The notes below the pieces were generated by a model that was not told the DNA's origin, did not search any database, and saw nothing but the letters and a program-made list of their open reading frames with translations. Shown here in pieces: positions 51,799 through 62,377 of a stretch of DNA of 64,000 nucleotides. The stretch is from Ignavibacteriales bacterium. GTDB lineage: Bacteria; Bacteroidota; Ignavibacteria; Ignavibacteriales; Melioribacteraceae. The DNA lies in contig JAPLFG010000003.1 of the NCBI GenBank assembly GCA_026390795.1, positions 310,001 to 374,000 of the forward strand, read 5' to 3'. The position numbers and the translations under genes are program-made. The first letter of the stretch is position 1. Every line of letters starts with the position of its first letter.

Positions 51799-54786
51799 TC
51801 AGGCGGGTTTTAGAATAATTCCTTTATTACGGTGACCATTAATCTTTATTGTAAGAGGTCTCTCTAAACGAATATGTTTAGTAAAATTTTTATGCTCTAC
51901 AATATTCTGATGCTGCAGCCAAGTCCAATCAATAAATCCTTGCTCTGTAAAATCGTCTATAGTAAAATAACCGATTTTAAATGAAGTAAGGTTCTGGAAA
52001 AAATGAGATCCTTGCGAAGGAGTAACATTGAAATCCATAAAGTTTGATTCTATGATTGCTTTAGCACCGTTGATTTGTTCCCATGTAACTGGAATGCCGA
52101 GCCAGGGGTCGAGAGTACCCCATCGTCCAACTCCAATCAATAAATAAGAAAGTTCATCATTAACCATCTTTGAATTGAATTGAGCAATTTCATGTGCAAC
52201 ATCAATTGTAAACTTGCGGTCAAATTTTTCGAGATCGACAAAAACAATATCTTTTATATCGCTAACAACCCCGTGTCCCAAAACTTGATCGCTTCTGCAA
52301 ATTAAATCTTTCGAATCATTATGATCCAGATCGAGTTCTTCTATTTCATTACTTATAACGAGCGGACGCATTTGAAGCAAACCAAACTCTTTTGGTTTTC
52401 CTTCCGGTACTTTAAGATTGACTGCAAATTCAATTTCAATTGGAGAACCGGTTCCCCATGTACCCATTTCCAGGAGTAGGTCTAATATTTCCGGAAGAGG
52501 AAAAACTTGTTGTTTGATGATCGGCGCCAGAGTAAAAACTTTTGGTCCAGTTCTTTCTACACCATCATACAATGTTTGATTTTCTTTAGAATAAGTCGAA
52601 CAAACTAAATCGAGCGTTCCATCTTTTTCCGCATCTGCCAAAGAATATTTTTTTACTAAACGATCTTCATCAATATTTCTATCAGTATATTCTTCATTTA
52701 GATCAAGAGCAAAAAAATCATGCGGTGTGTATTTCAATAAATCATTAAAACTTCCTATTTGAAGCGGATGCTTTGGAAACTTAGGACAAAATCTAAAACT
52801 TAATCCGCCGTCAACAATAGCCTTACCAAGTCCGGGCGCAACAGCGACTGTTCCATCGGTTGATTTTAGCGGCGGGTTTGGATAAAAATTATATGATTTA
52901 GCAACACCGGAAAATTCAGGGTAGAATTTTTTGTCATGATCGGCGCCAACTAATTTTTGAATTATCACAGCCATTTTTTCTTCTTCAAGGCGGTATGTAG
53001 TAACCTTGAAATAATCTTTTGACTTATGAAAAAAGACTGAAGCATAAATTCTTTTTATTGCATGAAAAAGTTGTTTGAGCCGTACTTCCGGATCCTCGTG
53101 GCTATTTGGAAGCATGAATGTATCGTAAACACCAGAGAATGGTTGACCTTGCGAATCTTCAAGAAGACTTGATGAACGAACCGCCAGCGGAACACGAACT
53201 AAATCCAAGAATGAACGCAAATCTTCAACGGCAAAGCGCGGAAAATTATCTGCTTTGAAAAACCGATCCATCAACAATTTATCATTCTCAGAATTTAATG
53301 CGAAGTCCCTTAATTCATTATCATCTAAATATTGATCGAAAACATCTGTGCCCAATACGACTGCAGAAGGAACAAAAATTTTCACTCCAGTAAATCGGTA
53401 ACGAATTTCAAAATTGCTGAGTAACGTATTTACAAAACCGAGACCGCGTGCTTTTCCGCCAAGAGAACCGCCGCCGATTCTTGCGAATGTTGTTGTAACA
53501 TCAAATGTCTCTTTGTGAAAATCAGAAATAACTCCGATCTGACGGGATTTTCTAAATTCACTTACATAATCAATTAATAATTTGCGTAATGCAGAGGTTG
53601 ATGGAAAATCTTCTACTTTTTTCGGCCGAAGTTGATGCGCAAGCCAAAATTCAGTTCTTGCTTTTAACCAATTGGAAAAATGATTACGCGAAGCATGGTA
53701 AACAATACTTTCATCCGGAACTATTTCGAGTTGTTCTTCAAGCTCGGTTAAATTTTCTGCCCTTCCTACTTCAGTTCCGTCATCGGTTCGGAAAACAAAA
53801 TCGCCAAAACCGAAATGAGTCAGCATAAACTCTTTCAAATTTTCCAAAAGTGTAGGAGAATCTTTTTCCAAAAAAGTTGTGCCGATTGAGGAGGCTAATT
53901 TTCCAATAGTATGATTTGTTGATTGAAGAAGAATCGGGATATCCGGTTTATGCTCTTTTACTTTTTGCGCAAATAAAATTCCCGCATTTGGATCGCGTGT
54001 TCCCTCACGATTAAAATCAATATCAGAAATTATTCCAAGAACATATTCCTCGTATTTTTCAAAATAGTTCCATGCTTCTTCAAAGCTGGAACACAATAAT
54101 ATTTTTGGACGCGCGCGCATTCTTAAAAATTTATGAGAAAGATTTATTCCCTCAGAAATTAAACTTTGCGACTGTTTGAGTACTTCTGTATAGATAATTG
54201 GTAGATACGATGAGTAAAATCTAATGTTGTCTTCGATGAGAATTATTGATTGCACGCCGACATGTTTGGTATCGTGTTCTACATTAATCTTGTCTTCTAA
54301 ATATTTTACGATGCCGAGCACAATTCTATAATCGCCCTGCCAAATAAAAACTTTATCAAAAACGGAAATATCTTTTGTTGCGATAAGATCGGTCATTTCA
54401 CGGTTATCGTAGCTCAAAAGGACAACCGGAATTTCTAGTTTGTTCTCTTTAATTTTTCTTGCAAAAGTTAGTGCCGACATATCTTCAATATGCAGCGTTG
54501 TTATAATTAGATTGAACCGCTTTTCCTTTTTAGCCATACTGATCGCCTTCTCACCGTTGGAAACATGAACAAGTTCTGGTGAATGGCTAAGATTTAACCC
54601 TTGATATTCTTGACGGATCAGTTCATAAAGACGGTTGTCTTCTTCAAAAATGTATGAATCGTAAAGACTGGAAACGAGAAGTATATCATGAATGCGGTAG
54701 CGCATCAGGTTATGGAAATCCTGAAACTTGGAATAGCGGCTTGTTTCTATCAGCTCTTTATCAAATTTGATTGGTTGGCTGTTCAT
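51799..54786 (-). CDS. PEP/pyruvate-binding (PPDK N-domain) protein with two receiver-like domains
   Basis: A 995-residue protein. Residues of about 30-165 and 180-325 are two receiver-like folds (ILLVSSLYDSYIFEE... and SIILIEDNIRFYSSYLP...GIISDIDFNREG). The PEP-synthase/PPDK nucleotide-binding domain follows (ARIGGGSLGGKARGLGFVN, VPLAVRSSSLLEDSQGQPFS, GVYDTFMLPN). The C-terminal catalytic swivelling-His and TIM-barrel domains of PPDK are missing; instead there is a conserved end with VGRWGTLDPWLGIPV. The arrangement suggests a phosphorylation-controlled phosphotransfer protein, which I recall in Bacteroidota relatives. Confidence 0.82.
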   Translation of the reverse strand: MNSQPIKFDKELIETSRYSKFQDFHNLMRYRIHDILLVSSLYDSYIFEEDNRLYELIRQEYQGLNLSHSPELVHVSNGEKAISMAKKEKRFNLIITTLHIEDMSALTFARKIKENKLEIPVVLLSYDNREMTDLIATKDISVFDKVFIWQGDYRIVLGIVKYLEDKINVEHDTKHVGVQSIILIEDNIRFYSSYLPIIYTEVLKQSQSLISEGINLSHKFLRMRARPKILLCSSFEEAWNYFEKYEEYVLGIISDIDFNREGTRDPNAGILFAQKVKEHKPDIPILLQSTNHTIGKLASSIGTTFLEKDSPTLLENLKEFMLTHFGFGDFVFRTDDGTEVGRAENLTELEEQLEIVPDESIVYHASRNHFSNWLKARTEFWLAHQLRPKKVEDFPSTSALRKLLIDYVSEFRKSRQIGVISDFHKETFDVTTTFARIGGGSLGGKARGLGFVNTLLSNFEIRYRFTGVKIFVPSAVVLGTDVFDQYLDDNELRDFALNSENDKLLMDRFFKADNFPRFAVEDLRSFLDLVRVPLAVRSSSLLEDSQGQPFSGVYDTFMLPNSHEDPEVRLKQLFHAIKRIYASVFFHKSKDYFKVTTYRLEEEKMAVIIQKLVGADHDKKFYPEFSGVAKSYNFYPNPPLKSTDGTVAVAPGLGKAIVDGGLSFRFCPKFPKHPLQIGSFNDLLKYTPHDFFALDLNEEYTDRNIDEDRLVKKYSLADAEKDGTLDLVCSTYSKENQTLYDGVERTGPKVFTLAPIIKQQVFPLPEILDLLLEMGTWGTGSPIEIEFAVNLKVPEGKPKEFGLLQMRPLVISNEIEELDLDHNDSKDLICRSDQVLGHGVVSDIKDIVFVDLEKFDRKFTIDVAHEIAQFNSKMVNDELSYLLIGVGRWGTLDPWLGIPVTWEQINGAKAIIESNFMDFNVTPSQGSHFFQNLTSFKIGYFTIDDFTEQGFIDWTWLQHQNIVEHKNFTKHIRLERPLTIKINGHRNKGIILKPA

Positions 54787-54854
54787 AAAAATATTTCACG
54801 GAAAATTTTCGAGCATTTCGAATTTGTTACCGAACACGTTTCAATATAAAAGTG

Positions 54855-54876
54855 GGGCGATTAAAATCGCCCCATT
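54855..54876 (-). terminator. terminator after gdhA
   Basis: TGGGGCGATT pairs with AATCGCCCCA around two bases, and on the minus strand CTTTTATATTG follows. It lies 20 bases after the glutamate dehydrogenase stop. Confidence 0.85.
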
Positions 54877-54896
54877 AATTCACGAATGATATTTAA

Positions 54897-56563
<1,667 letters not shown>

Positions 56564-57274
56564 TTATTCATGTTTCCCGGGAAGTAATTCTTTTGAGGGG
56601 GCAAATCTAAAGTACTCAAGAGCGGTAATAAATATTTTGCTTATAAAATCGTTATCCGGAATCCTTTCATCTGAATTTTTTGCAAAAAGAATCATTGGAA
56701 TTGTTGAAAAAAGAATAATTAAATCTAATAATGAAGATTTTTTCTCTTCGTAAAAAAGATCAAGACCTACCAGATTTTCCGCGCCGCGAGACCGGTCTCC
56801 TATTATCTGCCAAATTCCAGTAATGCCTGGTTTTGAAATTATCTTTTCCCGCAAATTATAATAGAATGATGATTGAGCCTTTAAAATTTCTAAATCTTTA
56901 ATCATCAAAGGACGCGGTCCAATAAAGCTCATTTCACCAAGGAGGATATTGTAAATCTGAGGTAATTCGTCTAGACCACTTTTTCTTAACCAGCATGCAA
57001 ACGCATTAAGATGGGTCTCCATTTTCGGCATTAAAAAAACTTCATTCATCCTGTTCTTATTTTTTCGTTCAATTTGAAAAGACGGCATTGTTCTAAATTT
57101 TATCATAGTAAAGCGGTAGGTATCTAGTGTTAATCCCCGCGGATGAAAAAAAAGTGGGTTATCTTTGACAATTATTAAAAGAACTGCCGCAATGATTAAT
57201 TGAAACGGAAATGTCAAAATAATAAGTAATAGTGAAAGGATAATATCAACTGTTCGTTTCATAAATTTGTACAT
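56564..57274 (-). CDS. undecaprenyl-phosphate sugar transferase (short form)
   Basis: A 236-residue protein of the bacterial sugar transferase family: an N-terminal hydrophobic re-entrant helix (IILSLLLIILTFPFQLIIAA) with no multi-spanning N-terminal part, then YRFTMIKFRTM, LDELPQIYNILLGEMSFIGP (catalytic ELPQ) and RPLMIKDLEIL, then KPGITGIWQIIGDRSRG. It transfers sugar phosphate to undecaprenyl phosphate at the start of surface glycan synthesis. No glycan gene cluster is adjacent. Confidence 0.9.
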   Translation of the reverse strand: MYKFMKRTVDIILSLLLIILTFPFQLIIAAVLLIIVKDNPLFFHPRGLTLDTYRFTMIKFRTMPSFQIERKNKNRMNEVFLMPKMETHLNAFACWLRKSGLDELPQIYNILLGEMSFIGPRPLMIKDLEILKAQSSFYYNLREKIISKPGITGIWQIIGDRSRGAENLVGLDLFYEEKKSSLLDLIILFSTIPMILFAKNSDERIPDNDFISKIFITALEYFRFAPSKELLPGKHE

Positions 57275-57328
57275 GTTCAGAATCTATTGTTCTTAATTAC
57301 TCTGGAAGATCAATTGTAAAGAAATAAA

Positions 57329-58102
57329 TCAGAAAATCAATGTCCACAGTATATAGTCAAGGATTAGAATCATAGCAGAGCTAATAACAAAAGATCGGAT
57401 AGTTGATAAACCAACCCCCTCGGCACCGCCTTCGGTTCTGAAACCAATATGACAGCCAAGCAATGAAGTTACGCTGCCGAAAAGCATCCCCTTTACTATA
57501 CCAAATATAAAATCACTGAATAGAAAATAACGTTTGACGGAGATAAAAAACACATTAAATGAAACACCGAGAAAAAAATTTGAAATAAAATAGGCACCGA
57601 TTATTGAAATTACATCGGCGAAAAGTACAAGTATCGGTATCATTATTAAGGAAGCAAAAAACCGGGGTGCTGCTAAATAAGAGATGGGATTAATTCCCAT
57701 TGTTTCAAGTGCATCTATCTGTTCGGTAACTTTCATTGAGCCAAGTTCAGCCGCAATAGAAGCGCCTATACGCCCTGCAATAACAATAGCTGTAAGAACA
57801 GGTCCCAATTCAGTAATTATAGATCTGCTGGTGGCACTACCAAGAAATGATAAAGGTGCTATTCCTTTTAATTGATAAGCCGCCTGCCATGCTGCAACTG
57901 CGCCTGTAAACGTTGCAATTATCAGCACAAGCGGAATTGAATTTACTCCAATGTGTTCCATCTGAAAATAAAAATTTCGCCTTCTTTTAAATAGGTAGGG
58001 CAAAGATTTTATTATTTCTAAAAAGAGCCGAACGACTTGTCCGAACTCCTGGAAAAAGTCAATAGTCTTTTTACCAATTTTTTGAAAGAGAAGGCTAATC
58101 AT
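57329..58102 (-). CDS. mlaE: MlaE-family ABC permease
   Basis: A 257-residue protein with the permease hallmarks: EHIGVNSIPLVLIIATFTG, ELGPVLTAIVIAGRIGASIA, ELGSMKVTEQIDALETMGI, and a C-terminal set of helices ending with GCHIGFRTEGGAEGVGLSTI. MlaE moves phospholipids between inner and outer membrane with an ATPase and an MCE protein. The ATPase and MCE genes are not visible here; they should lie elsewhere. Confidence 0.92.
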   Translation of the reverse strand: MISLLFQKIGKKTIDFFQEFGQVVRLFLEIIKSLPYLFKRRRNFYFQMEHIGVNSIPLVLIIATFTGAVAAWQAAYQLKGIAPLSFLGSATSRSIITELGPVLTAIVIAGRIGASIAAELGSMKVTEQIDALETMGINPISYLAAPRFFASLIMIPILVLFADVISIIGAYFISNFFLGVSFNVFFISVKRYFLFSDFIFGIVKGMLFGSVTSLLGCHIGFRTEGGAEGVGLSTIRSFVISSAMILILDYILWTLIF

Positions 58103-58329
58103 ATTTTAATTTTTTATTCTATATGCAAGCTAATAAAGTTGTTCCAATATTGAAATCAGATATTAGTAGATTTGTTAAAGAAAAAGTTTGCGGAATTTTA
58201 AGCTATTCTTTAACGCATTCTGATATTTCGCCGTATTTTGCCATTAAGTACAAAATCATCAACTTGGCAATTATCAGTAATTTTGTATATTTTTTCCGCA
58301 CAAATAATTGAAAAGAAAATAAAAAATAA

Positions 58330-58419
58330 ATGCGAAGAAATTTTATTATAAAAGATATAATTCTCGGTATTCTAGTAATTACAATTTCTGGTTTTCAGCA
58401 TAACCCGGTTTTGTTTTGA
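58330..58419 (+). CDS. candidate branched-chain amino acid leader peptide
   Basis: A 29-codon frame starting ATG 58330 and stopping at TGA 58417-58419. Twelve of 29 residues are Ile, Leu or Val (seven Ile, three Leu, two Val), grouped as II, IIL and ILVI. The stop codon lies in the loop and arm of a terminator hairpin, and the next gene is ilvE. The arrangement matches ribosome-stall attenuation of branched-chain amino acid genes. The SD is weak, and a hydrophobic signal-like peptide is an alternative reading. Confidence 0.45.
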   Translation: MRRNFIIKDIILGILVITISGFQHNPVLF

Positions 58420-58435
58420 CCGGGTTTTTTTATTT
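58402..58435 (+). terminator. terminator before ilvE, possible attenuator
   Basis: AACCCGGT pairs with ACCGGGTT around nine bases and is followed by TTTTTTATTTT. It lies 31 bases upstream of the ilvE start and overlaps the leader frame, which would make it an attenuator; otherwise it simply shields ilvE. Confidence 0.7.
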
Positions 58436-58465
58436 TAATTAGTTCCGTTCAATAAAAGAGAAGGA

Positions 58466-59548
58466 ATGGTGATTAATATGAACGATCTAAATATTGAAAT
58501 TCTTGAAAGAGACACAAAAGTAATTCTACCTGAAAAATTAATCTTCGGAAAAATTTACACAGATCATATTTTTGAAGTTGACTACGATGAAGATTTAGGC
58601 GGTTGGTATAATCCTACAATCAAACAATTCGAAAATATTAATCTCAGCCCGGCAGCTATGGTTTTTCACTACGGTCAATCAATATTTGAGGGGCTAAAAG
58701 CTTACAAGCAAGATAACGGCAGAGTTGCTCTTTTCCGCCCCAACAAAAATGTTGAGCGATTAAATAATTCTGCTAGAAGAATGTGTATCCCGGAAATTGA
58801 TCCGGATTTTGTTCTTAAAGCTATGCTTGAATTAGTTCGAATTGATAAGGATTGGATTCCAACACGTCCCGGGCATTCTCTATACATCCGTCCGGTTATG
58901 TTTGCTTCGGAGCCATTACTTGGTGTTAGAAGCGCTGTGAACTTCAAACTGATAATTATGCTCAGTCCTGTTGGTCCGTATTATCCCGAAGGTTTTAAAC
59001 CTGTACCAATCTATGCAACTGATAAATATGCACGCGCAGTTAGAAAAGGAATAGGTGAAGCAAAAACCGCTGGCAATTACGCAGCAAGTCTAATGGGCCA
59101 GCATGAGGCAAAGAAAGAAGGATATTCGCAAGTTCTTTGGCTTGATGCAATTGAGCAGAAATATCTTGAAGAAGTCGGTGCAATGAATATTTTTGTTCGT
59201 TTCAAAAATGAAGTTACAACTCCTATGCTGACTGGATCGATTCTTCCCGGTATTACCAGAATGTCCGTTCTCGAAATTTTGAAGGACTGGAAATATAATA
59301 CAACTGAGCGAATGATTAGCCTGCAAGAAGTTATTGATGAATATAAAGCAGGTAATTTAATTGAAATGTTTGGAACTGGAACTGCTGCGGTAATTTCATC
59401 AGTTAGTAAATTGAAGTTTAATGATCAACTCCTCCAATTCAGTGAAACTGAAGCCGGTGAACTTGGCACAAAATTGTACAATGAATTAGCGGGCATACAT
59501 TACGGTAGAGTTGAAGACAAACATAAATGGATGACTTACATAGACTAA
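58466..59548 (+). CDS. ilvE: branched-chain amino acid aminotransferase
   Basis: A 360-residue PLP enzyme of fold type IV (ATG 58478 is an alternative start). Signatures are FHYGQSIFEGLKAY with the substrate arch, IGEAKTAGNYAASLMGQHEA with the PLP lysine region, and YLEEVGAMNIFVRF, and it ends GTGTAAVISSVSKL with the phosphate cup. It interconverts Leu, Ile and Val with their keto acids. The candidate leader and terminator directly upstream suggest control by branched-chain amino acid supply. Confidence 0.94.
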   Translation: MVINMNDLNIEILERDTKVILPEKLIFGKIYTDHIFEVDYDEDLGGWYNPTIKQFENINLSPAAMVFHYGQSIFEGLKAYKQDNGRVALFRPNKNVERLNNSARRMCIPEIDPDFVLKAMLELVRIDKDWIPTRPGHSLYIRPVMFASEPLLGVRSAVNFKLIIMLSPVGPYYPEGFKPVPIYATDKYARAVRKGIGEAKTAGNYAASLMGQHEAKKEGYSQVLWLDAIEQKYLEEVGAMNIFVRFKNEVTTPMLTGSILPGITRMSVLEILKDWKYNTTERMISLQEVIDEYKAGNLIEMFGTGTAAVISSVSKLKFNDQLLQFSETEAGELGTKLYNELAGIHYGRVEDKHKWMTYID

Positions 59549-59561
59549 TATTGGCGGCTTT

Positions 59562-60662
59562 TTGATAAAGAAAATATTTTATTACGCAACGGTTGCAGTG
59601 TTATTAACTGCAGCCGTTTTTTATTCTAAAAACAATAATAAACCAAAAAATATAATTCTCTTGATTGGCGACGGAATGGGAGTCTCACAGGTTTCTGTTT
59701 CCGCTCAATCAATGCAGAACGACCAGTTCAAAAAATTTCTTTCCATTGGGCTTATAAATACTTGTAATATAGATAATTTGATTACCGACTCAGCCGCAGG
59801 TGCAACATCATACGCAACCGGTTATAGAACAAAAAATGGAATGATAAGTATTGATGAGAATGGAAAAGTTTTAGAAACTGTGATTGAAATTGCGAAGAAG
59901 CAAAAAATGGCTACGGGGATAATTGCAACAAGTTCTGTTACCAATGCCACTCCCGCAGCTTTTATCTCTCATAACGGAACCCGTAAAGAAGAATACGGAA
60001 TCGCTTCACAGATTGTAAAATGCGGTGTAGATGTTTTACTTGGTGCCGGCACAGATTTTTTCCTCCCCAAAAGTCTTGGCGGTAGAAGGGATGATAAATA
60101 TAATTTGATTGACTCTATGAAATCTGTTGGATATGAATTCATATCTAGCCCAAGTTTGCTTAAAGAAAAACTTCCATCGAAAAAATTTTTTGGACTTTTC
60201 GGTGCTGCAGCACTTCCGCATGCCAAAGAAAGGGATTATACACTCGGTTTTCTTACCGATAATGCAATAAAGTATTTAAGCAAAAATGAAAATGGTTTCT
60301 TTCTTATGGTCGAAGGTTCTCAAATGGACTGGGCAGCGGATGCAAATGATAAAGATTATCTTTTTGGCGAATTGAAAGATTTTAATTCTGCAATAGAAGC
60401 CGCATTGAAGTTTGCTGAAAAAGATAAAAACACATTAGTAATTGTTCTTGCCGACCACGATACCGGAAGTCTCGGTATTTCGGGAAAGAATAAAGAGACT
60501 GGTGAACTTGATGTTGTATGGGCAACAAAATATCATACGGCAAATTTAGTTGGTGTTTTTAGTTTTGGTCCGGGCTCCGAAATGTTTGTAGGTATTCAAG
60601 ACAATAATATCATAGGCCGGAAAATTATAAATTTTATAAACCCACTCTTCAAATGGAAATAG
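59562..60662 (+). CDS. phoA: secreted alkaline phosphatase
   Basis: A 366-residue protein starting with TTG at 59562, the only start before the signal peptide (IFYYATVAVLLTAAVFYS). Metal and nucleophile motifs are LLIGDGMGVSQVS, DSAAGATSYATGY with the catalytic Ser, VEGSQMDWAADAND, and VLADHDTGSLGIS. These Zn/Mg enzymes hydrolyse phosphomonoesters in the periplasm. It begins 13 bases after ilvE ends, so it may share its transcript. Confidence 0.9.
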   Translation: MIKKIFYYATVAVLLTAAVFYSKNNNKPKNIILLIGDGMGVSQVSVSAQSMQNDQFKKFLSIGLINTCNIDNLITDSAAGATSYATGYRTKNGMISIDENGKVLETVIEIAKKQKMATGIIATSSVTNATPAAFISHNGTRKEEYGIASQIVKCGVDVLLGAGTDFFLPKSLGGRRDDKYNLIDSMKSVGYEFISSPSLLKEKLPSKKFFGLFGAAALPHAKERDYTLGFLTDNAIKYLSKNENGFFLMVEGSQMDWAADANDKDYLFGELKDFNSAIEAALKFAEKDKNTLVIVLADHDTGSLGISGKNKETGELDVVWATKYHTANLVGVFSFGPGSEMFVGIQDNNIIGRKIINFINPLFKWK

Positions 60663-60693
60663 ATTCTGCATTACTTATTATCTCTAATAACCC

Positions 60694-60839
60694 GTTGTGT
60701 GAATTAGAATGTAAACCGTTAAAACGGTTCTAACATTGTGCTTCTAACCCCGCGATTAATCGCGGGGTTAATCAATGAAACAATGTTTTTGTTAACTGTT
60801 TCAACAGTTTATTAAACTATATTTTTTAATTCACACAAC
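60694..60839. repeat. 146-bp multi-hairpin repeat element with terminal inverted repeats
   Basis: The ends are GTTGTGTGAATTA (60694-60706) and TAATTCACACAAC (60827-60839). Inside are AACCGTT-AA-AACGGTT, a perfect 26-bp palindrome at 60745-60770 with the core CCCCGCGATTAATCGCGGGG, enclosed by AACATTGT and ACAATGTT, and AACTGTT-TC-AACAGTT. The nested cloverleaf-like form suggests a miniature mobile or REP-like element. Confidence 0.65.
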
Positions 60840-60920
60840 ACGTTCTAATAGAAAAGATCTATTTCTAAATCTCATTTAACAGATACATTCATAAGCCAGA
60901 ACATGCCTTAAATTTTTCCC

Positions 60921-60950
60921 TTGACACAGTGCTCATTCGTTCACTATATT
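60921..60950 (+). promoter_or_regulatory. lexA promoter with candidate operator
   Basis: TTGACA (60921-60926) and TATATT (60945-60950) are spaced 18 bases apart, a good sigma-70-like promoter. The spacer holds AGTGCTCATTCGTTCACT (60928-60945), an imperfect dyad that overlaps the -10 and may be the LexA site. Confidence 0.6.
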
Positions 60951-60974
60951 GTAGGTGCACAAAGGAGCACTAAT

Positions 60975-61610
60975 ATGAAAAATGAACTCACGGATCGCCA
61001 GCAAGAAATACTTGATTTCATTCAAACCTATGCGAATCAGAACAGCTATCCCCCAACTTACCGGGAAATAGGAAAACAATTTAACATTGCGAGTACATTC
61101 GGCGTCAAAAGACATATCGATGCATTGGTTAAAAAAGGATTCCTATCCAATGAAAGCAAAACAAGTAGAACTATTGCACTTATTGAAAATACATTAAACA
61201 AATCAAGACAAGTTCTCGATAATATGATAGGAATACCAATTGTTGGTCGTGTTGCCGCTGGTCAACCGATACTTGCGGAAGAAAATATAGAAGGGAACGT
61301 TTTGGTGGATGCCGGTTTATTAAATAAAAGAAATGATTGCTTCGGTCTAAAGGTTCGAGGCGATAGTATGATCAATGCAGGAATTCTTGAAGGTGATTTG
61401 GTAATTGTATCTCCTCAACAGAATGCTTCAAACGGAGATATTGTTGTTGCGCTTCTTCAAGATGAAGCAACGATGAAAAGATTTATAGCAAAGGACAACA
61501 AAATTTATTTAATGCCTGAAAATGAAAAATATAACCCGATTGAAATTGCAGACCGGGAAGATTTTTCAATTATTGGAAAAGTAATCGGTGTCTTTAGAAC
61601 GTATAACTGA
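60975..61610 (+). CDS. lexA: LexA repressor
   Basis: A 211-residue protein from ATG 60975, with GGAG ten bases upstream; the longer frame to 60921 would run through the promoter. The winged helix is LTDRQQEILDFIQTYAN...PPTYREIGKQFNIASTF. The cleavage region is GRVAAGQPILAEENIEG, and the serine protease dyad is GDSMINAGILEGDLV (Ser) and ATMKRFI (Lys). It represses SOS genes until RecA stimulates self-cleavage. An operator-like dyad in its own promoter is seen. Confidence 0.95.
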   Translation: MKNELTDRQQEILDFIQTYANQNSYPPTYREIGKQFNIASTFGVKRHIDALVKKGFLSNESKTSRTIALIENTLNKSRQVLDNMIGIPIVGRVAAGQPILAEENIEGNVLVDAGLLNKRNDCFGLKVRGDSMINAGILEGDLVIVSPQQNASNGDIVVALLQDEATMKRFIAKDNKIYLMPENEKYNPIEIADREDFSIIGKVIGVFRTYN

Positions 61611-61624
61611 TGAATGGAGAAAAA

Positions 61625-61873
61625 ATGAAATCACTGCTATTTACATCGGCAATCAGAAATAGAAATAGAGTAAAATTTTTGTACGGTTTTGAAGAGATAA
61701 ATTTGGAACCTTATTACATAGCACGGAATAAAAATGGTAAGAAAGTGCTTTATGGAAAACTGAGCTGTACAAATGAAATCAAAATGTTCGAGTATGAAAA
61801 GATGAGCAATATCAAAATATTTTCATTTGAAAAATTTTCTCCGGTTATTCCAATTATACCGAGATTTAATTAG
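61625..61873 (+). CDS. small WYL-like protein
   Basis: An 82-residue protein from ATG 61625 with GGAG upstream; the first in-frame ATG, at 61610, overlaps the lexA stop. The sequence AIRNRNRVKFLYGFEEINLE, PYYIARNKNGKKVLYGKL and MSNIKIFSF resembles a stand-alone WYL sensor domain (beta-barrel that binds nucleic acid or nucleotide ligands). It lacks a DNA-binding part. Downstream of lexA and possibly in its operon, it could be damage-related, but this is inference. Confidence 0.6.
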   Translation: MKSLLFTSAIRNRNRVKFLYGFEEINLEPYYIARNKNGKKVLYGKLSCTNEIKMFEYEKMSNIKIFSFEKFSPVIPIIPRFN

Positions 61874-61881
61874 AGTAAAAA

Positions 61882-62271
61882 ATGGCACCAAGATTAAAAA
61901 GAGAACGAGTTGATTACCTGATAGACCATCTATGGCAGCATGGATATTTAACTCTTAGTAGAAAGTTCGGTAAGTATCTACCCGCTCCTCCATTAATGGG
62001 CGAGTATGAAGTTGATGCCGTGGCAAAGTATAAAAAGAAAATTGCATTGGGATTAACTGTTACCGATGAAGAATTGAATGACCATTCATTTTTAAGCAAG
62101 CTTGATTTTTTAGCAAACTACTCTGCACGTTTTCCTCAAAACAGAATTACTCTATTTATTGGAGTTCCATATAACTCGTTAGTTAAGGCATCTCTTCTAA
62201 TTTCTTCTCTTGATGAAGAGACGCAAAAGCATATCAAAATAATCACTATACCAGAGCCGTCATCGAAATAA
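61882..62271 (+). CDS. conserved hypothetical protein
   Basis: A 129-residue protein starting eight bases after the WYL-like gene. It opens with RLKRERVDYLIDHLWQHGYL, resembling a small winged helix, then KFGKYLPAPPLMGEYEVDAV, AKYKKKIALGLTVTDEEL, and a Rossmann-like half (RITLFIGVPYNSLVKASLL). The middle, with EVDAVAKYKKKIALGL, resembles a PD-(D/E)XK-type strand pair but lacks certain catalytic residues. The function is unknown; it is third in the lexA block. Confidence 0.6.
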   Translation: MAPRLKRERVDYLIDHLWQHGYLTLSRKFGKYLPAPPLMGEYEVDAVAKYKKKIALGLTVTDEELNDHSFLSKLDFLANYSARFPQNRITLFIGVPYNSLVKASLLISSLDEETQKHIKIITIPEPSSK

Positions 62272-62377
62272 ATTTCTACCTTAAATTTTGTTCAAAATAT
62301 CTAAACTTAGTTTACCTTGACATTTACACGCATGGGAACTATTTTTTCGAGCCAAAATTTGAGGATGACAAGATAAG

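Noticed and set aside
58123-58311. 62-codon plus-strand frame between mlaE and the ilvE leader
   Set aside because: Its composition is unlike the neighbouring genes, no motif is visible and no SD is present, so it is more likely non-coding.
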